This document shows, in pieces, positions 53,488 through 63,571 of a DNA stretch of 64,000 nucleotides. The notes below the pieces were generated by a model. It saw nothing but the letters and a program-made list of their open reading frames with translations. It was not told the DNA's origin and ran no database searches. The stretch is from Bacteroidaceae bacterium (lineage in GTDB: Bacteria; Bacteroidota; Bacteroidia; Bacteroidales; Bacteroidaceae). The stretch is taken from assembly GCA_024398665.1 (NCBI GenBank), contig JAKSIS010000010.1, positions 1-64,000 of the forward strand, read 5' to 3'. Every line of letters starts with the position of its first letter. The stretch's first letter is position 1. The position numbers were made by a program, and so were the translations under genes.

Positions 53488-56100
53488 ATGATGACAGCAA
53501 AGGAAATACGCGAATCCTACAAGCGTTTCTTCGAGAGCAAGGGACATCTTATCGTTCCCTCAGCACCCATGGTGGTCAAGGATGACCCCACCCTGATGTT
53601 CACCAATGCGGGAATGAACCAGTTCAAGGACATCATTCTGGGCAACCGCCCGGCCAAGAGCAGACGCGTGGCCGATTCACAGAAGTGCCTGCGCGTAAGC
53701 GGCAAGCACAATGACCTGGAAGAAGTGGGCCACGACACATATCACCACACCATGTTCGAAATGCTGGGAAACTGGTCATTCGGCGACTATTTCAAGAAGG
53801 AGGCCATTGACTGGGCATGGGAATACCTGGTTGACGTGCTCAAGCTGAATCCCGAAAACCTGTATGCCACAGTTTTCGAAGGCTCGCCCGAGGAAGGCAT
53901 AAGCCGTGACGACGAAGCCGCATCATACTGGGAGAAACATCTTCCCAAAGACCATATCATAAACGGCAACAAGCATGACAATTTCTGGGAAATGGGAGAC
54001 ACCGGCCCCTGCGGCCCATGTTCGGAAATACATGTGGATTCCAGGTCCGATGCAGAAAAGGCTGCTGTCCCCGGCCGCGACCTTGTCAACAAGGACCATC
54101 CCCAGGTGATTGAGATATGGAACCTTGTGTTCATGCAGTACAACCGCAAGGCTGACCACAGCCTGGAGCCGCTGCCGGCAAAGGTGATTGACACCGGCAT
54201 GGGTTTCGAGCGTCTGGTACGCACCCTGCAGGGCAAGACATCGAACTATGACACTGACGTGTTCCAGCCCATCATATCGACCATCGGATCACTTACCGGC
54301 AAACAGTACGGCAAGGATGAGCAGACTGACATTGCAATGCGTGTCGTGGCAGACCACATACGTACCATTGCATTCTCAATCACTGACGGCCAGCTGCCTT
54401 CAAACGCCAAGGCCGGCTACGTGATACGCCGCATTCTGCGCCGCGCTGTCCGTTACGCATACACGTTCCTGGGCCAGAAGGAGGCCTTCCTATACAAGCT
54501 GCTGCCCTGCCTCATTGACAACATGGGTGACGCCTATCCCGAACTGGGCGCCCAGAAGACCCTTATTGAAAAGGTCATCATTGAGGAGGAGGAATCATTC
54601 CTGCGCACCCTTGACACCGGCATAAAGCTGCTTGACAAGGTCATGTCCGATGCAAAGGCTGCAAAGAGCACAGTGATAAGCGGTGTGAACGCCTTCACAC
54701 TGTATGACACCTACGGTTTCCCGCTTGACCTTACCGAACTGATCCTGCGTGAGAACGGCATGACTGTCAACCAGGACGAATTCAACGCCGAAATGGCAAA
54801 GCAGAAGGCCCGCGCACGCAACGCCGCTGCTGTCGAAAACGGTGACTGGGTTGTCCTGAAGGAAGGCGAGACCGAATTTACAGGATATGACTTCACTGAA
54901 TATGAGACTTCAATACTGCGCTACCGTGAGGTCAGGCAGAAGAACGGCACCACATACCAGATTGTCCTTGACAAGACTCCTTTCTACGCCGAAATGGGCG
55001 GTCAGGTAGGTGACAGGGGTGTCATAGTAAGCGAATTCGAAACCGTTGAAATCATTGACACGAAAAAGGAGAACGGTCTTCCCATACATATTGTAAAGAA
55101 GATGCCCGAACATCTTCAGGCCCCGATGATGGCATGCGTTGACGTTGATCTGCGCCGCGCCTGTGAGGCCAACCACACCGCAACGCACCTGCTTGATGAG
55201 GCTCTGCGTGAAGTTCTTGGTCCACATGTCGAACAGAAGGGTTCGCTGGTCACTCCTGAAGGTCTGCGCTTTGACTTCTCGCATTTCCAGAAGGTGACTG
55301 AAGATGAGATACGCCAAGTTGAAGAACTGGTCAATGCCAGGATCCGTGAGGACCTGCCCCTGCAGGAGCACCGCGACACTCCCATTGAGGAGGCCAAAAA
55401 GCTGGGTGCCATTGCCCTGTTCGGTGAAAAGTACGGTGACAAGGTGCGCGTTGTGCAGTTTGGTCAGTCAATAGAATTCTGCGGCGGTGTCCACGCAAAA
55501 TCCACAGGCCGTATAGGCATGTTCAAGATAACAGCTGAAAGTTCAATCGCAGCAGGTGTGCGCCGCATTGAGGCCATCACCGGCCAGGCCGTTGAGAATC
55601 TGCTCTACACATATCAGAACAGCATGAATGCGCTGAAGTCCATGCTGCCCGGAGGCAGCCTGGAGGCATCGGCCCAGAAGATGATTGACGAAAACGCAGC
55701 CCTTAAGAAACAGCTTGAAGAACTGCAGAAGGAAAAGGCCGCACAGATAAAGGACAGCCTGCTTGCCGCAAAGAAGGAAATTGCCGGCGTTCAGGTCATT
55801 GACTGCACCATGGAAGGTTCAGCCAATATGGTACGTGACCTGGTGTTCCAGCTGCGCGGACAGATTGAAAGTAATCTTGTGGTCGTGATTGGCAGCAAGG
55901 ACGGCGGCAAGCCCATGATAACGGTCAGCGTAAGCGATGACCTGACATCAAGGTTCAATGCCGGCCAGCTGGTACGTGAAGCCGCAAAGCTCATACAGGG
56001 CGGTGGCGGCGGACAGGCCCACTACGCCACTGCCGGCGGCAAAAATGCTGAAGGTCTGGCTGCGGCTGTCGCATCGATAGTTGGAAAGATAGGTGCATAA
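53488..56100 (+). CDS. alaS: Alanine--tRNA ligase
   Basis: Class II synthetase that charges tRNA-Ala and edits misacylated serine and glycine. The 870-residue protein starts with the aminoacylation domain ([45 protein letters not shown]). It then has the editing domain with the zinc-binding HTATHLL and [10 protein letters not shown] motifs, and the C-Ala domain with [14 protein letters not shown]. Length is normal. A second ATG one codon in cannot be excluded as the start. The next gene begins 4 bp after its stop. Confidence 0.97.
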   Translation: MMTAKEIRESYKRFFESKGHLIVPSAPMVVKDDPTLMFTNAGMNQFKDIILGNRPAKSRRVADSQKCLRVSGKHNDLEEVGHDTYHHTMFEMLGNWSFGDYFKKEAIDWAWEYLVDVLKLNPENLYATVFEGSPEEGISRDDEAASYWEKHLPKDHIINGNKHDNFWEMGDTGPCGPCSEIHVDSRSDAEKAAVPGRDLVNKDHPQVIEIWNLVFMQYNRKADHSLEPLPAKVIDTGMGFERLVRTLQGKTSNYDTDVFQPIISTIGSLTGKQYGKDEQTDIAMRVVADHIRTIAFSITDGQLPSNAKAGYVIRRILRRAVRYAYTFLGQKEAFLYKLLPCLIDNMGDAYPELGAQKTLIEKVIIEEEESFLRTLDTGIKLLDKVMSDAKAAKSTVISGVNAFTLYDTYGFPLDLTELILRENGMTVNQDEFNAEMAKQKARARNAAAVENGDWVVLKEGETEFTGYDFTEYETSILRYREVRQKNGTTYQIVLDKTPFYAEMGGQVGDRGVIVSEFETVEIIDTKKENGLPIHIVKKMPEHLQAPMMACVDVDLRRACEANHTATHLLDEALREVLGPHVEQKGSLVTPEGLRFDFSHFQKVTEDEIRQVEELVNARIREDLPLQEHRDTPIEEAKKLGAIALFGEKYGDKVRVVQFGQSIEFCGGVHAKSTGRIGMFKITAESSIAAGVRRIEAITGQAVENLLYTYQNSMNALKSMLPGGSLEASAQKMIDENAALKKQLEELQKEKAAQIKDSLLAAKKEIAGVQVIDCTMEGSANMVRDLVFQLRGQIESNLVVVIGSKDGGKPMITVSVSDDLTSRFNAGQLVREAAKLIQGGGGGQAHYATAGGKNAEGLAAAVASIVGKIGA

Positions 56101-56104
56101 GCCT

Positions 56105-57052
56105 ATGTCACGAAAGATTGTCCTCATACTTCTGGCCCTTGCCTGCGCATTCAGCACAGGCTGGGGCCAGATGCGTTTCGGGCAGGGATTCAGCGGCGGT
56201 ATCAGACCCGCAACAGTCCAGTTCGCCGTAAAGGACTCCATCCCCCTTATGATGGACATCTATGAGCCTGAAAACGGCAAGGACGCAGCTACCGTGATAT
56301 TCATGTTCGGCGGAGGTTTCAAAGGCGGCCGCCGCAACGGGTTCTCCGAAACGGCATGGTGCAGCACGCTGTGCCGCAACGGCATACGCGCCGTAGCCAT
56401 TGACTACCGTCTGGGGCTGAAGGACATGCACAAGATAAACCTCAAGTCAGTAGGACTGCTCCACAACGCCATAACGCTTGCCGTTGAAGACCTTTACAGC
56501 GCCACAGCATATCTCATTGACAACTGTGAAGCAATGGGCATTGACACCAGCAGGCTGGTGCTGGCCGGTTCCAGCGCAGGTGCGCTGTCAGTCCTGCAGG
56601 CCGAATATGAAATATGCAACAGCCATGACATTGCAGGCGTGCTTCCGCCGGACTTCAACTACGCCGGCGTAATATCGTTCTCCGGTGCAGTCTTCACCAG
56701 GGACGGACGTCTCAGATACAGGGATAAGATACCATGCCCGCACATGATGCTGCACGGCACGGCTGACCACATAGTACTGTACCGTGGCGTCAAGGTGTTC
56801 AGACAGAATTTCACAGGCACGCACCGCATAGCGAAAGTGTTCCTCAAGAACGGTTATCCCTGCGTGATAATGCGTTTCCAGGACAACGGGCATGAAGTGG
56901 CCGGCGCCTACAACACGCTGTCTGACGACTGCATTGACTTCATACGCAAATACGTGATTGACGGTTCAACGGCCTGGTCCGATGCCCTTATGGCTGACCC
57001 TGCAGTCCAGCCCGCCGAATGGGGCCGCGGCAATTTCAGCAAGCTTTACTGA
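56105..57052 (+). CDS. Secreted alpha/beta hydrolase
   Basis: Exported serine hydrolase of the esterase/lipase type, 315 residues. Signal peptide MSRKIVLILLALACAFSTGWG, then the oxyanion-hole loop FGGGFKGG (in place of HGGG), the nucleophile elbow AGSSAGALS (Ser in GSSAG), Asp in the late HGTADHI and His in GHEVAG. Family members act on carboxyl esters; the natural substrate is unknown. ATG at 56105 is preferred over a GTG four codons earlier that overlaps alaS. The 3' end overlaps the convergent helicase gene by 7 bp. Confidence 0.85.
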   Translation: MSRKIVLILLALACAFSTGWGQMRFGQGFSGGIRPATVQFAVKDSIPLMMDIYEPENGKDAATVIFMFGGGFKGGRRNGFSETAWCSTLCRNGIRAVAIDYRLGLKDMHKINLKSVGLLHNAITLAVEDLYSATAYLIDNCEAMGIDTSRLVLAGSSAGALSVLQAEYEICNSHDIAGVLPPDFNYAGVISFSGAVFTRDGRLRYRDKIPCPHMMLHGTADHIVLYRGVKVFRQNFTGTHRIAKVFLKNGYPCVIMRFQDNGHEVAGAYNTLSDDCIDFIRKYVIDGSTAWSDALMADPAVQPAEWGRGNFSKLY

Positions 57053-58488
57053 TCCAGCCCGTCTTCAGGCCAGTTCACCAGATACACGTGCCCTGTGGCG
57101 CGGGTCAGCGCCGTGTACAGCCATCGGAAATAATCAGCGTCACGCATGTCTTCAGGCATGTGCCCCTGATCTATGAAAATGTTGCGCCACTGGCCGCCCT
57201 GAGCCTTGTGGCAGGTCACGGCATAAGCGTATTTGACCTGCAGCGCATTGAAGTGGCGGTTCTCGCGCAGTTTCATGAAACGGTCCTTCTTTGCGGGAAT
57301 GTCCTCATAATCCTGCATCACGCTGCTGAACAGACGGTCGCTCTCTTCACGCGTAAGTGAGGGCGATTCGCTGTGCAGGGTGTCAAGCAGCAGGGTCACA
57401 TCGGCCTCAATGTCATAGTCAGGGAAAGACAGGACGGCGTCTTCAAACGTGAATCCGTACAGTTCGCGGCGGCGGCGCACGCGGCGTACCACGGCAATGT
57501 CACCGTTAGCTATGAATGACGGCAGGCTGATGTAGGAATCACGTTCCTCTTCCTGCGCCATGAGTGATGTCCAGTAGTAGTTGTTCTTCACAATCATGAG
57601 CATGTCACCGCGGCACAGTTCGTCCTCGCGGTCCAGGACCGTATTCCTTATGCCGTTGTTGTATATCACCGCCCGCCTGTTGGAACGGCACAGCACCATG
57701 GTCTCGTCAATGCCGTCACGGCTGTAGCAGCCGCTTATCGTTTCAATCAGGTCCGCGCCGCTTATGGCAGTCACGTCACTGAATCCGGAAATCCGGAACC
57801 TGAAACCGGAAAAGACCCCTTCCGCAAGACTCTCACGCAGTCTGGTGGCATTGGACAGTATGCCGGACTCATGCATCTGGCGCACCACGTCCTTCAGGCA
57901 CATCTGCCTCACGTTAAGGCCGTATGCGGCAATCGCGGCCGCTGACAGCGCCGGACTGTCAGTTTCACCCACCGGCGGCAGCTGCGCCGTATCCCCAAGC
58001 ATGACAAGACTGCAGCCCCTGCCCGAAAAGACATAGCGCACAAGGTCGTCAAGAAGGCGGCCGGTTCCGAACATGGAACCTGACAGGCCTTCGTTCGAAA
58101 TCATTGAAGCCTCATCGACCAGGAACAGCGTATTCTCACTCATGTTCCGGTCCAGCTGGAAACTGTCAGTCTCAGTCACGGACTTCTGGCGGTATATCCT
58201 GCGGTGAATGGTGCACGCCTGCATTCCGGAGTATGATGAAAACACCTTGGCAGCCCGTCCTGTGGGCGCCATGAGCACCACCCTGACGGAATGGCGGCGC
58301 AATGTCTTTACGAGCGTACCCACAAGTGTGGTCTTTCCCGTTCCGGCATAACCTTTCAGCAGGAAGACCCGGCGTTCATCTGACGAACAGACAAACTCTG
58401 ACAGCATCTCCATAGCTCTGATCTGTTCCGACGTGGGCTGAAACGGATAGGCCGATGCTATCTCACTGGCCAGAAATTCGCTTTTCAT
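57046..58488 (-). CDS. RecD-like ATP-dependent DNA helicase
   Basis: Superfamily 1B helicase of 480 residues without an N-terminal helical arm, much shorter than full RecD2 (about 720 residues). The motifs in order are Walker A KGYAGTGKTTL (near 46), motif Ia APTGRAAKVFSS, Walker B FLVDEASMI, motif III VMLGDTAQLPPVG, and the UvrD-C-like end KYAYAVTCHKAQGGQW and YTALTRATGHVYLVNW. RecB or RecC partners are not adjacent, so it probably acts alone. It is monocistronic, overlapping the hydrolase gene at its 3' end. Confidence 0.9.
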   Translation of the reverse strand: MKSEFLASEIASAYPFQPTSEQIRAMEMLSEFVCSSDERRVFLLKGYAGTGKTTLVGTLVKTLRRHSVRVVLMAPTGRAAKVFSSYSGMQACTIHRRIYRQKSVTETDSFQLDRNMSENTLFLVDEASMISNEGLSGSMFGTGRLLDDLVRYVFSGRGCSLVMLGDTAQLPPVGETDSPALSAAAIAAYGLNVRQMCLKDVVRQMHESGILSNATRLRESLAEGVFSGFRFRISGFSDVTAISGADLIETISGCYSRDGIDETMVLCRSNRRAVIYNNGIRNTVLDREDELCRGDMLMIVKNNYYWTSLMAQEEERDSYISLPSFIANGDIAVVRRVRRRRELYGFTFEDAVLSFPDYDIEADVTLLLDTLHSESPSLTREESDRLFSSVMQDYEDIPAKKDRFMKLRENRHFNALQVKYAYAVTCHKAQGGQWRNIFIDQGHMPEDMRDADYFRWLYTALTRATGHVYLVNWPEDGLDQ

Positions 58489-58514
58489 CAGTTAACAATA
58501 CTAAAAATTGCTTT

Positions 58515-58549
58515 TTTGTGGGTTTATACCGATAATTGTTCTATTTTTG
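58515..58549 (+). promoter_or_regulatory. Promoter for the 58581 gene
   Basis: TTTG (58515-58518), 23 bp spacer, TATTTTTG (58542-58549). The spacer is slightly long for the consensus. The likely transcription start is about 25 bp before the ATG. Confidence 0.55.
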
Positions 58550-58580
58550 CGGAGCGAAAATATAAAATAAAACATCAGAT

Positions 58581-59339
58581 ATGAAAAAATTCGTCAACAT
58601 TCTTCTCGTGCTCTGCATTATAGGTCTTGCCTATATCTACTACGGAAGCATCATGGGCCCGATCAACTTCCAGAATGAGAAGGATCGCCGCAGTCAGGCT
58701 GTAATCAGCAGACTTGTGAACATCAAGGACGCACAGATGGAATACCACCACCAGCACGGAGGCCTGTACACTGAAAACTTTGACACGCTGATTGAATTCG
58801 TCAAGACCGGAAAGCTGCCGGTAATCAAGAAGGTAGGTGACCTGACTGATGACCAGCTTGACGCAGACTGGACTGAGAACAAGGTTCTGGCTCTCTACAA
58901 GGAGGCAAGACAGCTTGAAGACCAGTCACACATCCTGACAGGCTACAAGGGCACAAAGGCAGCCAAGGAAGCTCAGGAAAAGTGGCAGACCGCCATTGAC
59001 GCCGGCTTCATCACAATTGACGAAAACGGCGAAAAGAATTTCGTCTACAGCCGTGACACCGTATGGGTAAGCCTTTACGATTCACTCTATCACGGTTCAA
59101 TCGACCCCGATTCACTCCGTTACATCCCCTTCGGAAACGGTGCTGAATTTGAAATGACAACAAGCTGCGACACCACCAAGTCAGGCAACTTCCAGTATTC
59201 ATTTGAAGCCATGGCTCCCTACAAGATTTATCTGGACGGCCTTGACAAGCAGGAAGTGTTCAACCTGATTGACGAATGTGACCAGCTGGGCCGCTATCCC
59301 GGCATGCGCGTTGACAACAACTCAGGTAACTGGGAATAA
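58581..59339 (+). CDS. Conserved single-pass membrane protein, function unknown
   Basis: A 252-residue protein with one N-terminal membrane segment (MKKFVNILLVLCIIGLAYIYYGSIM), which may act as an uncleaved anchor. The remainder is a soluble periplasmic domain with FQNEKDRRSQAVISRLVNIKDAQ, resembling the start of some pseudopilin or minor-pilin proteins, and a D/E-rich middle. No lipobox or catalytic motif is visible. It is flanked by the helicase (divergent) and rsmD. A terminator follows, so it is probably monocistronic. The pilin resemblance is weak and is only inference. Confidence 0.72.
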   Translation: MKKFVNILLVLCIIGLAYIYYGSIMGPINFQNEKDRRSQAVISRLVNIKDAQMEYHHQHGGLYTENFDTLIEFVKTGKLPVIKKVGDLTDDQLDADWTENKVLALYKEARQLEDQSHILTGYKGTKAAKEAQEKWQTAIDAGFITIDENGEKNFVYSRDTVWVSLYDSLYHGSIDPDSLRYIPFGNGAEFEMTTSCDTTKSGNFQYSFEAMAPYKIYLDGLDKQEVFNLIDECDQLGRYPGMRVDNNSGNWE

Positions 59340-59359
59340 TTGGAACACCACACAACACT

Positions 59360-59395
59360 GAATCCATCTGCCCCAAAGCGGATGGATTCTTTTTT
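59360..59395 (+). terminator. Terminator after the 58581 gene
   Basis: A 12-bp stem (GAATCCATCTGC with GCGGATGGATTC, one G-U pair, loop CCCAAA) followed by six T. Confidence 0.85.
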
Positions 59396-59406
59396 ACCTT
59401 CAACAT

Positions 59407-59937
59407 ATGAGAGTAATAAGCGGAATATACAGACACCGCCATTTTGAAGTGCCGCGCACATTCAGCGCACGCCCTACCACGGACTTTGCAAAGGAAAACC
59501 TGTTCAACGTTCTGGCCAACCGCATTGACTTTGAGGACGCCACCGCCCTGGACCTGTTCGCAGGCACAGGCAGCATAAGCATAGAACTGGTGTCACGCGG
59601 CTGCAGCAAGGTCGTGTCAGTTGAAAAGGACCCTGCACACTACGCATTCATCTGCAAGGTCATGGAAACCGTAAAGACAGACAAGTGCCTGCCTGTGAAA
59701 GGAGACGTGTTCCGATACATTGAAAGGTGCAGCACACAGTTCGATTTCATATTCGCTGACCCTCCCTACCAGCTGGAGAACATAGCAGACATTCCAGACC
59801 TTGTATTCGCCGCAGACCTGCTGGCCCCGGGCGGGATATTCGTCCTGGAGCACGGCAGGCAGAACGACTTCAGTCATCATCCGCGCTTTACGGACAAGAA
59901 GGTTTACGGATCCGTAAACTTCTCGTTCTTCAAATAG
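59407..59937 (+). CDS. rsmD: 16S rRNA (guanine(966)-N(2))-methyltransferase RsmD
   Basis: Methylates G966 of 16S rRNA with S-adenosylmethionine. The 176-residue protein has the N-terminal MRVISGIYRHRHFEVP and RPTTDFAKENLFN motifs, the SAM-binding LDLFAGTGSISIE, and the catalytic ADPPYQ (the NPPY-type motif). Length is typical. It begins 11 bp after a terminator, so a promoter must lie within or beyond the hairpin; none of consensus form is obvious. It converges with the large barrel gene. Confidence 0.93.
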   Translation: MRVISGIYRHRHFEVPRTFSARPTTDFAKENLFNVLANRIDFEDATALDLFAGTGSISIELVSRGCSKVVSVEKDPAHYAFICKVMETVKTDKCLPVKGDVFRYIERCSTQFDFIFADPPYQLENIADIPDLVFAADLLAPGGIFVLEHGRQNDFSHHPRFTDKKVYGSVNFSFFK

Positions 59938-59960
59938 AAACAGTCTGAGAAAGTAAAGAG

Positions 59961-59996
59961 CAAGCCGGCTGAAAATCACTTTCAGCCGGCTTGTTT
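59961..59996. terminator. Bidirectional terminator between rsmD and the barrel gene
   Basis: A 14-bp perfect stem (CAAGCCGGCTGAAA with TTTCAGCCGGCTTG, 5-nt loop) followed by a T-rich tail. It lies in the 66-bp convergent gap. Confidence 0.75.
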
Positions 59997-60003
59997 CCGT
60001 ATA

Positions 60004-63000
60004 TTAACGGCCGCGTCCGCCGCCGCCACCGAATCCGCCTCCGGGACCGCCCATACCGCCACGGCCGCCCATCATGCCGCCCATCATGCCGCCGCGTCCG
60101 CCGCCGCGCATCTGAGCCTGTTCCTGGCGCATCTCCTTACGTGCGGCATGCGTGCCGAACACGTTCACGCGCAGAATGAAATGAAGCATGATATAGCTGT
60201 GTATGCTGGTGTTCCTTGTATCGGTGCGGCCGGTAGTCGAAACGTTGTGGCTTACGTTGCTCTCATCATTCAGGATATCGTAGTACTGGATTTGCAGTGT
60301 ACCCGCATTGCCGCGCAGGAAACTGATTGAAGCGTTGGCATTCCATATCAGGTCATCACGGTTGTATGTGCCGCCATAACCGCGACGGCTCTGCATGGTG
60401 ATGTCAGTGCCTATGTTGATGTTCTTCCAGGGAAGACGACCGTTGCCGCGCAGTCCGTAACTGTAATTGTATGTGTCAGTATTCTGGTTGGGACGCATTG
60501 AGTTGACTGAATGACTGTAGCTGAAACGGCCGTTGGCAGTGACTTCAAGAGCATTGGAGCGGTATGTTACAGAACCGTTCTCGCCGGCCGATATGCTGTT
60601 GGTGGTAGCCAGGATGGCGCTGCCGTCACCTGCAGCGGCATTGTAGTTTCCAATGCTGCCGGTACGCGCATAACTCTCCTGATGGCGGTATGAAGCGTTG
60701 CCGCTTGTCGAGTAGCGCCATTTGGTATTAGGAATGGTACGGCTCAATGTGATGTTTGTCGATGCGTTCCAGTTGGTCCAGAAACCTGTCATATTCTCAG
60801 GCCGTGAGAACGATATGCCGGTTGTTGGATCATAGTCGGTACGCTGGGCCACGTTCCTGAAATTGTTGGTAAGCGAAGCCCTGATGTTCAACGTGCGCCT
60901 TGTGGAGTCGTTGTATGTCTGGAAATTCAGTTCGAACGTGTTGTTCAGTGACGGCAGCAGTCCCGGATTACCGGCCCTGACGTTAAGCGGGTTTGAAATG
61001 CTGTCCACTATGTCAAGCATGTCCTGCAGGCTGGGCTGGCTGGTATTGGTACGGTAGGTAGCCTGCAGGCTGGTGCGGTTGTTCCAGCGGTAGCGGTAGC
61101 TCAGTGTGGGTGACCAGTTATAGACTACACGTGACGTGTCGCCTATGGTATGGCCCAGGTACTTCATGTTGTCCATTCCCGTGTACTGTGGCATGAAATT
61201 GAATCCCAGATTGAAGTTCATGTGGTCAGTGTTGTGACGGTACTGCAGGGTGACTGTGTGATTGCGTGACACATTGGCACCGTTGCGGCTCAAAGCACTG
61301 TCACGGAAATGCTGGATATCTTCAGGCAGGTACCAGTTGTCTGACCACGTGGCGTATCTTTCATCCCAGTCTTCACCGGCACGCGGACTAGACGGCAGAA
61401 CGTACGTGGAACTGTAGGTGTTACGGTTGCTCACCTGGATCTGGTAGCTCAACTGCAGATGGCGCTTGCCGGAATCCATGGGCTCACTCCACATGACACG
61501 GCCGGACCAGTTGCTGTTGTCAGTAGGATTGCTTGTATAGCGGTTCCTTATGGTGTCGCGGTCATGACGCTGGTAATATGTCTGGTCAGAATAGTTGTAG
61601 TTCTTGTTCTGTCCGTTCTGTGCCGAATATGTGAAACGGAATGTAAGGTTACGGCCGTCTTCAGTGAATTTCTTGTTGAACTGGAATTCACCGCTCATAT
61701 TACCGCTGCTTCCCTTGCTGCGGCTGGCGCTTTCCTGTGAATTGACGCCTATCGAATCCATATAATCCGCACCCCAGCCGTATTGCGTATCAATGTAATA
61801 CCTGTATTCGTCAAGAATATCGGTCATGCTGGTGAATTCATACGGGTCCTTGTTGAATGTGGCTGACCGGCTTGACGAACTGCTGTGGTTCCAGCTCTTT
61901 GAGAAACTTGGACGGAAAATGATGTCAATAGTGGTATCGGGACGCCATTCCATACGGAATTCACCGTTCACGCTGTTGCTGCCGCTGTTGCTGCGCGAAT
62001 CATTGTTGCTGAATGTTTCATCGGCATAATCGGTGGCAAATCTCTGTGAAACCGATTCGTTTGTCGATTCAGACCTGTTGCCGTTCCAGCGTACGTTTCC
62101 ACCCAGGACCAGCGGGTATTCGTTACGCCTGCGTTCAAACCGCTTTCCTATGTTCTTCGAGAAGTTGACACCCACCTGGGTTGTCTGGCTCACGCCGTTG
62201 CCCCTGCCTGAATTCTGCGTGTTGGCCGTGACGGAAAACTGCGTGTCCTGCTGGAAGCGGTTCAGTGTGTATCGGCCTGAATACAGGAACTTTATCCAGT
62301 CACCGTAGTCATTCTGGCCCATGGGCTTGCCTATGCCGGCATCGAAATTGTTCAGCCAGCCCTTCTTCATGTTGGGCTTGATCTGCAGGTCCATGACCGT
62401 TTCGTCCTCACCGTCGTCAATACCGGTCACACGGGCCAGGTCACTCTTTCTCTGGTAAGTCTTGATACGGTGTATTATGTTCACCGGCAGGTTCTTGGTG
62501 GCCATTGAACGGTCATTGCCGAAATATTCCTCACCGTCAACCAGAATGCGTGTCACGGTCTGGCCGTTCACGGTTATGTTGCCTTCCTCATCGACCTCAA
62601 CGCCGGGCAGGCGCTTTATGAGTTCCTCCAGCACGGACCCTTCAGGAACGCGGAATGCGCTCACATTGAACATGAGCGTGTCATCGACCACCTGTGACGG
62701 CGGCAGAGTCTCCTCAATCACGGCCTCGTCCAGAAGATAGCTGGAATCATACATCTTGAACACGCCCAGCGCACGTTCACGGTCCTCCTTCACTATCTTT
62801 ATGTTGAAGTCCTGGGTCTTGTAACCCATGAATGAATAGCGCAGATAGAATTCACCTACCGGCACTTTCTTTATGTTGAACCAGCCCTCGTTGTCTGTCA
62901 CTGTTCCGTACATGAAGGTCGAATCAGACAGCTGGAACACCTGAACGGTAACCTGAGGCATGTCTTCAGTGGTGGAACCGTCAATGATATGGCCATTGAT

Positions 63001-63135
63001 GGTTGCCTTGCCGTTCATTTTCTTTTCCTCCTTCTTGTCCTCCTTTTTGGAATCTGAATCCGATGTGGTATTTTGTGCCAGTGCGGCCGATGCGCACAAT
63101 GTGAATATCGTAAGTAGTAATGCAGCCTTCTTCAT
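60004..63135 (-). CDS. Large outer-membrane beta-barrel protein with CarboxypepD-like domain and Gly/Arg/Met-rich tail
   Basis: Outer-membrane protein of 1043 residues resembling TonB-dependent receptors of the OMP_b-brl family. A signal peptide (1-20) is followed by a Lys/Glu-rich linker (about 27-44), a CarboxypepD-like domain (about 45-135) and a plug-like region. The plug holds LKRLPGVEVDEEG-type text (ELIKRLPGVEVDEEGN) and GQTVTRILVDGEEYFG (about 170-235). A long barrel with Asn/Ser-rich strands runs to about 1000. The last 37 residues are only Gly, Arg, Met, Phe, Pro and Gln. No paired SusD-like gene lies beside it, so a SusC role is unlikely. Substrate is unknown. Confidence 0.88.
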   Translation of the reverse strand: MKKAALLLTIFTLCASAALAQNTTSDSDSKKEDKKEEKKMNGKATINGHIIDGSTTEDMPQVTVQVFQLSDSTFMYGTVTDNEGWFNIKKVPVGEFYLRYSFMGYKTQDFNIKIVKEDRERALGVFKMYDSSYLLDEAVIEETLPPSQVVDDTLMFNVSAFRVPEGSVLEELIKRLPGVEVDEEGNITVNGQTVTRILVDGEEYFGNDRSMATKNLPVNIIHRIKTYQRKSDLARVTGIDDGEDETVMDLQIKPNMKKGWLNNFDAGIGKPMGQNDYGDWIKFLYSGRYTLNRFQQDTQFSVTANTQNSGRGNGVSQTTQVGVNFSKNIGKRFERRRNEYPLVLGGNVRWNGNRSESTNESVSQRFATDYADETFSNNDSRSNSGSNSVNGEFRMEWRPDTTIDIIFRPSFSKSWNHSSSSSRSATFNKDPYEFTSMTDILDEYRYYIDTQYGWGADYMDSIGVNSQESASRSKGSSGNMSGEFQFNKKFTEDGRNLTFRFTYSAQNGQNKNYNYSDQTYYQRHDRDTIRNRYTSNPTDNSNWSGRVMWSEPMDSGKRHLQLSYQIQVSNRNTYSSTYVLPSSPRAGEDWDERYATWSDNWYLPEDIQHFRDSALSRNGANVSRNHTVTLQYRHNTDHMNFNLGFNFMPQYTGMDNMKYLGHTIGDTSRVVYNWSPTLSYRYRWNNRTSLQATYRTNTSQPSLQDMLDIVDSISNPLNVRAGNPGLLPSLNNTFELNFQTYNDSTRRTLNIRASLTNNFRNVAQRTDYDPTTGISFSRPENMTGFWTNWNASTNITLSRTIPNTKWRYSTSGNASYRHQESYARTGSIGNYNAAAGDGSAILATTNSISAGENGSVTYRSNALEVTANGRFSYSHSVNSMRPNQNTDTYNYSYGLRGNGRLPWKNINIGTDITMQSRRGYGGTYNRDDLIWNANASISFLRGNAGTLQIQYYDILNDESNVSHNVSTTGRTDTRNTSIHSYIMLHFILRVNVFGTHAARKEMRQEQAQMRGGGRGGMMGGMMGGRGGMGGPGGGFGGGGGRGR

Positions 63136-63217
63136 AAGTCAGTAAATGTGGTTTTTTGACAGTTTCATGGGTAAATGGTTTAAGGCATTTCACATTATTT
63201 ATATATTCGCGGTCCGT

Positions 63218-63571
63218 ATGGATGACTTTTCTCTTGTTCTGGGCCGCGCCCTGCAGACCGCCGCGGCTGAAAACGGCGCCGCATGCAGCGCTGACGGCTG
63301 CACTGCCTGGGGACGCACCGGTGCCATGTACCTGGCCCATGTACTGTGCGGGCTTCCTGTCAGCATGCTCCGGCAGCAGCAGTATGCCACCCGTGAAGAA
63401 TACGGTCCCATTGTCATGGACTGCCGCTGGTATGACCGCATGTGCGACATCTGCCTTGATGGCGGCGGTGGCTGCGCAGTACGCCTGACCGGTCCTGACG
63501 GACATTTGCAGGACTGCCTTCTTGACCGCTCCCTGTTTCTCGAGATGCTTGATTTCTGCCGCGAAGGCTGA
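63218..63571 (+). CDS. Small cysteine-rich protein, function unknown
   Basis: A 117-residue protein with no signal peptide or membrane segment. It contains eight cysteines (for example AACSADGC, VLCGLP, MDCRWYDRMCDIC, GGCAV) and many charged residues. Codon choice (GC-rich third positions) matches neighbouring genes, supporting a real gene, although I recognise no family. A near-consensus -7 box (TATATTCG, 63202-63209) lies 8 bp before the ATG. The gene stands between the barrel gene, which diverges from it, and tRNA-Pro. An upstream in-frame ATG (63146) would add 24 hydrophobic residues and is less likely. Confidence 0.6.
   Translation: MDDFSLVLGRALQTAAAENGAACSADGCTAWGRTGAMYLAHVLCGLPVSMLRQQQYATREEYGPIVMDCRWYDRMCDICLDGGGGCAVRLTGPDGHLQDCLLDRSLFLEMLDFCREG

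Noticed and set aside
60004..60120. Tandem GGC/GGN repeats read as a microsatellite
   Set aside because: The repeat is in frame and codes the Gly-rich tail of the barrel protein, so it is treated as part of that gene. Length variation is still possible.
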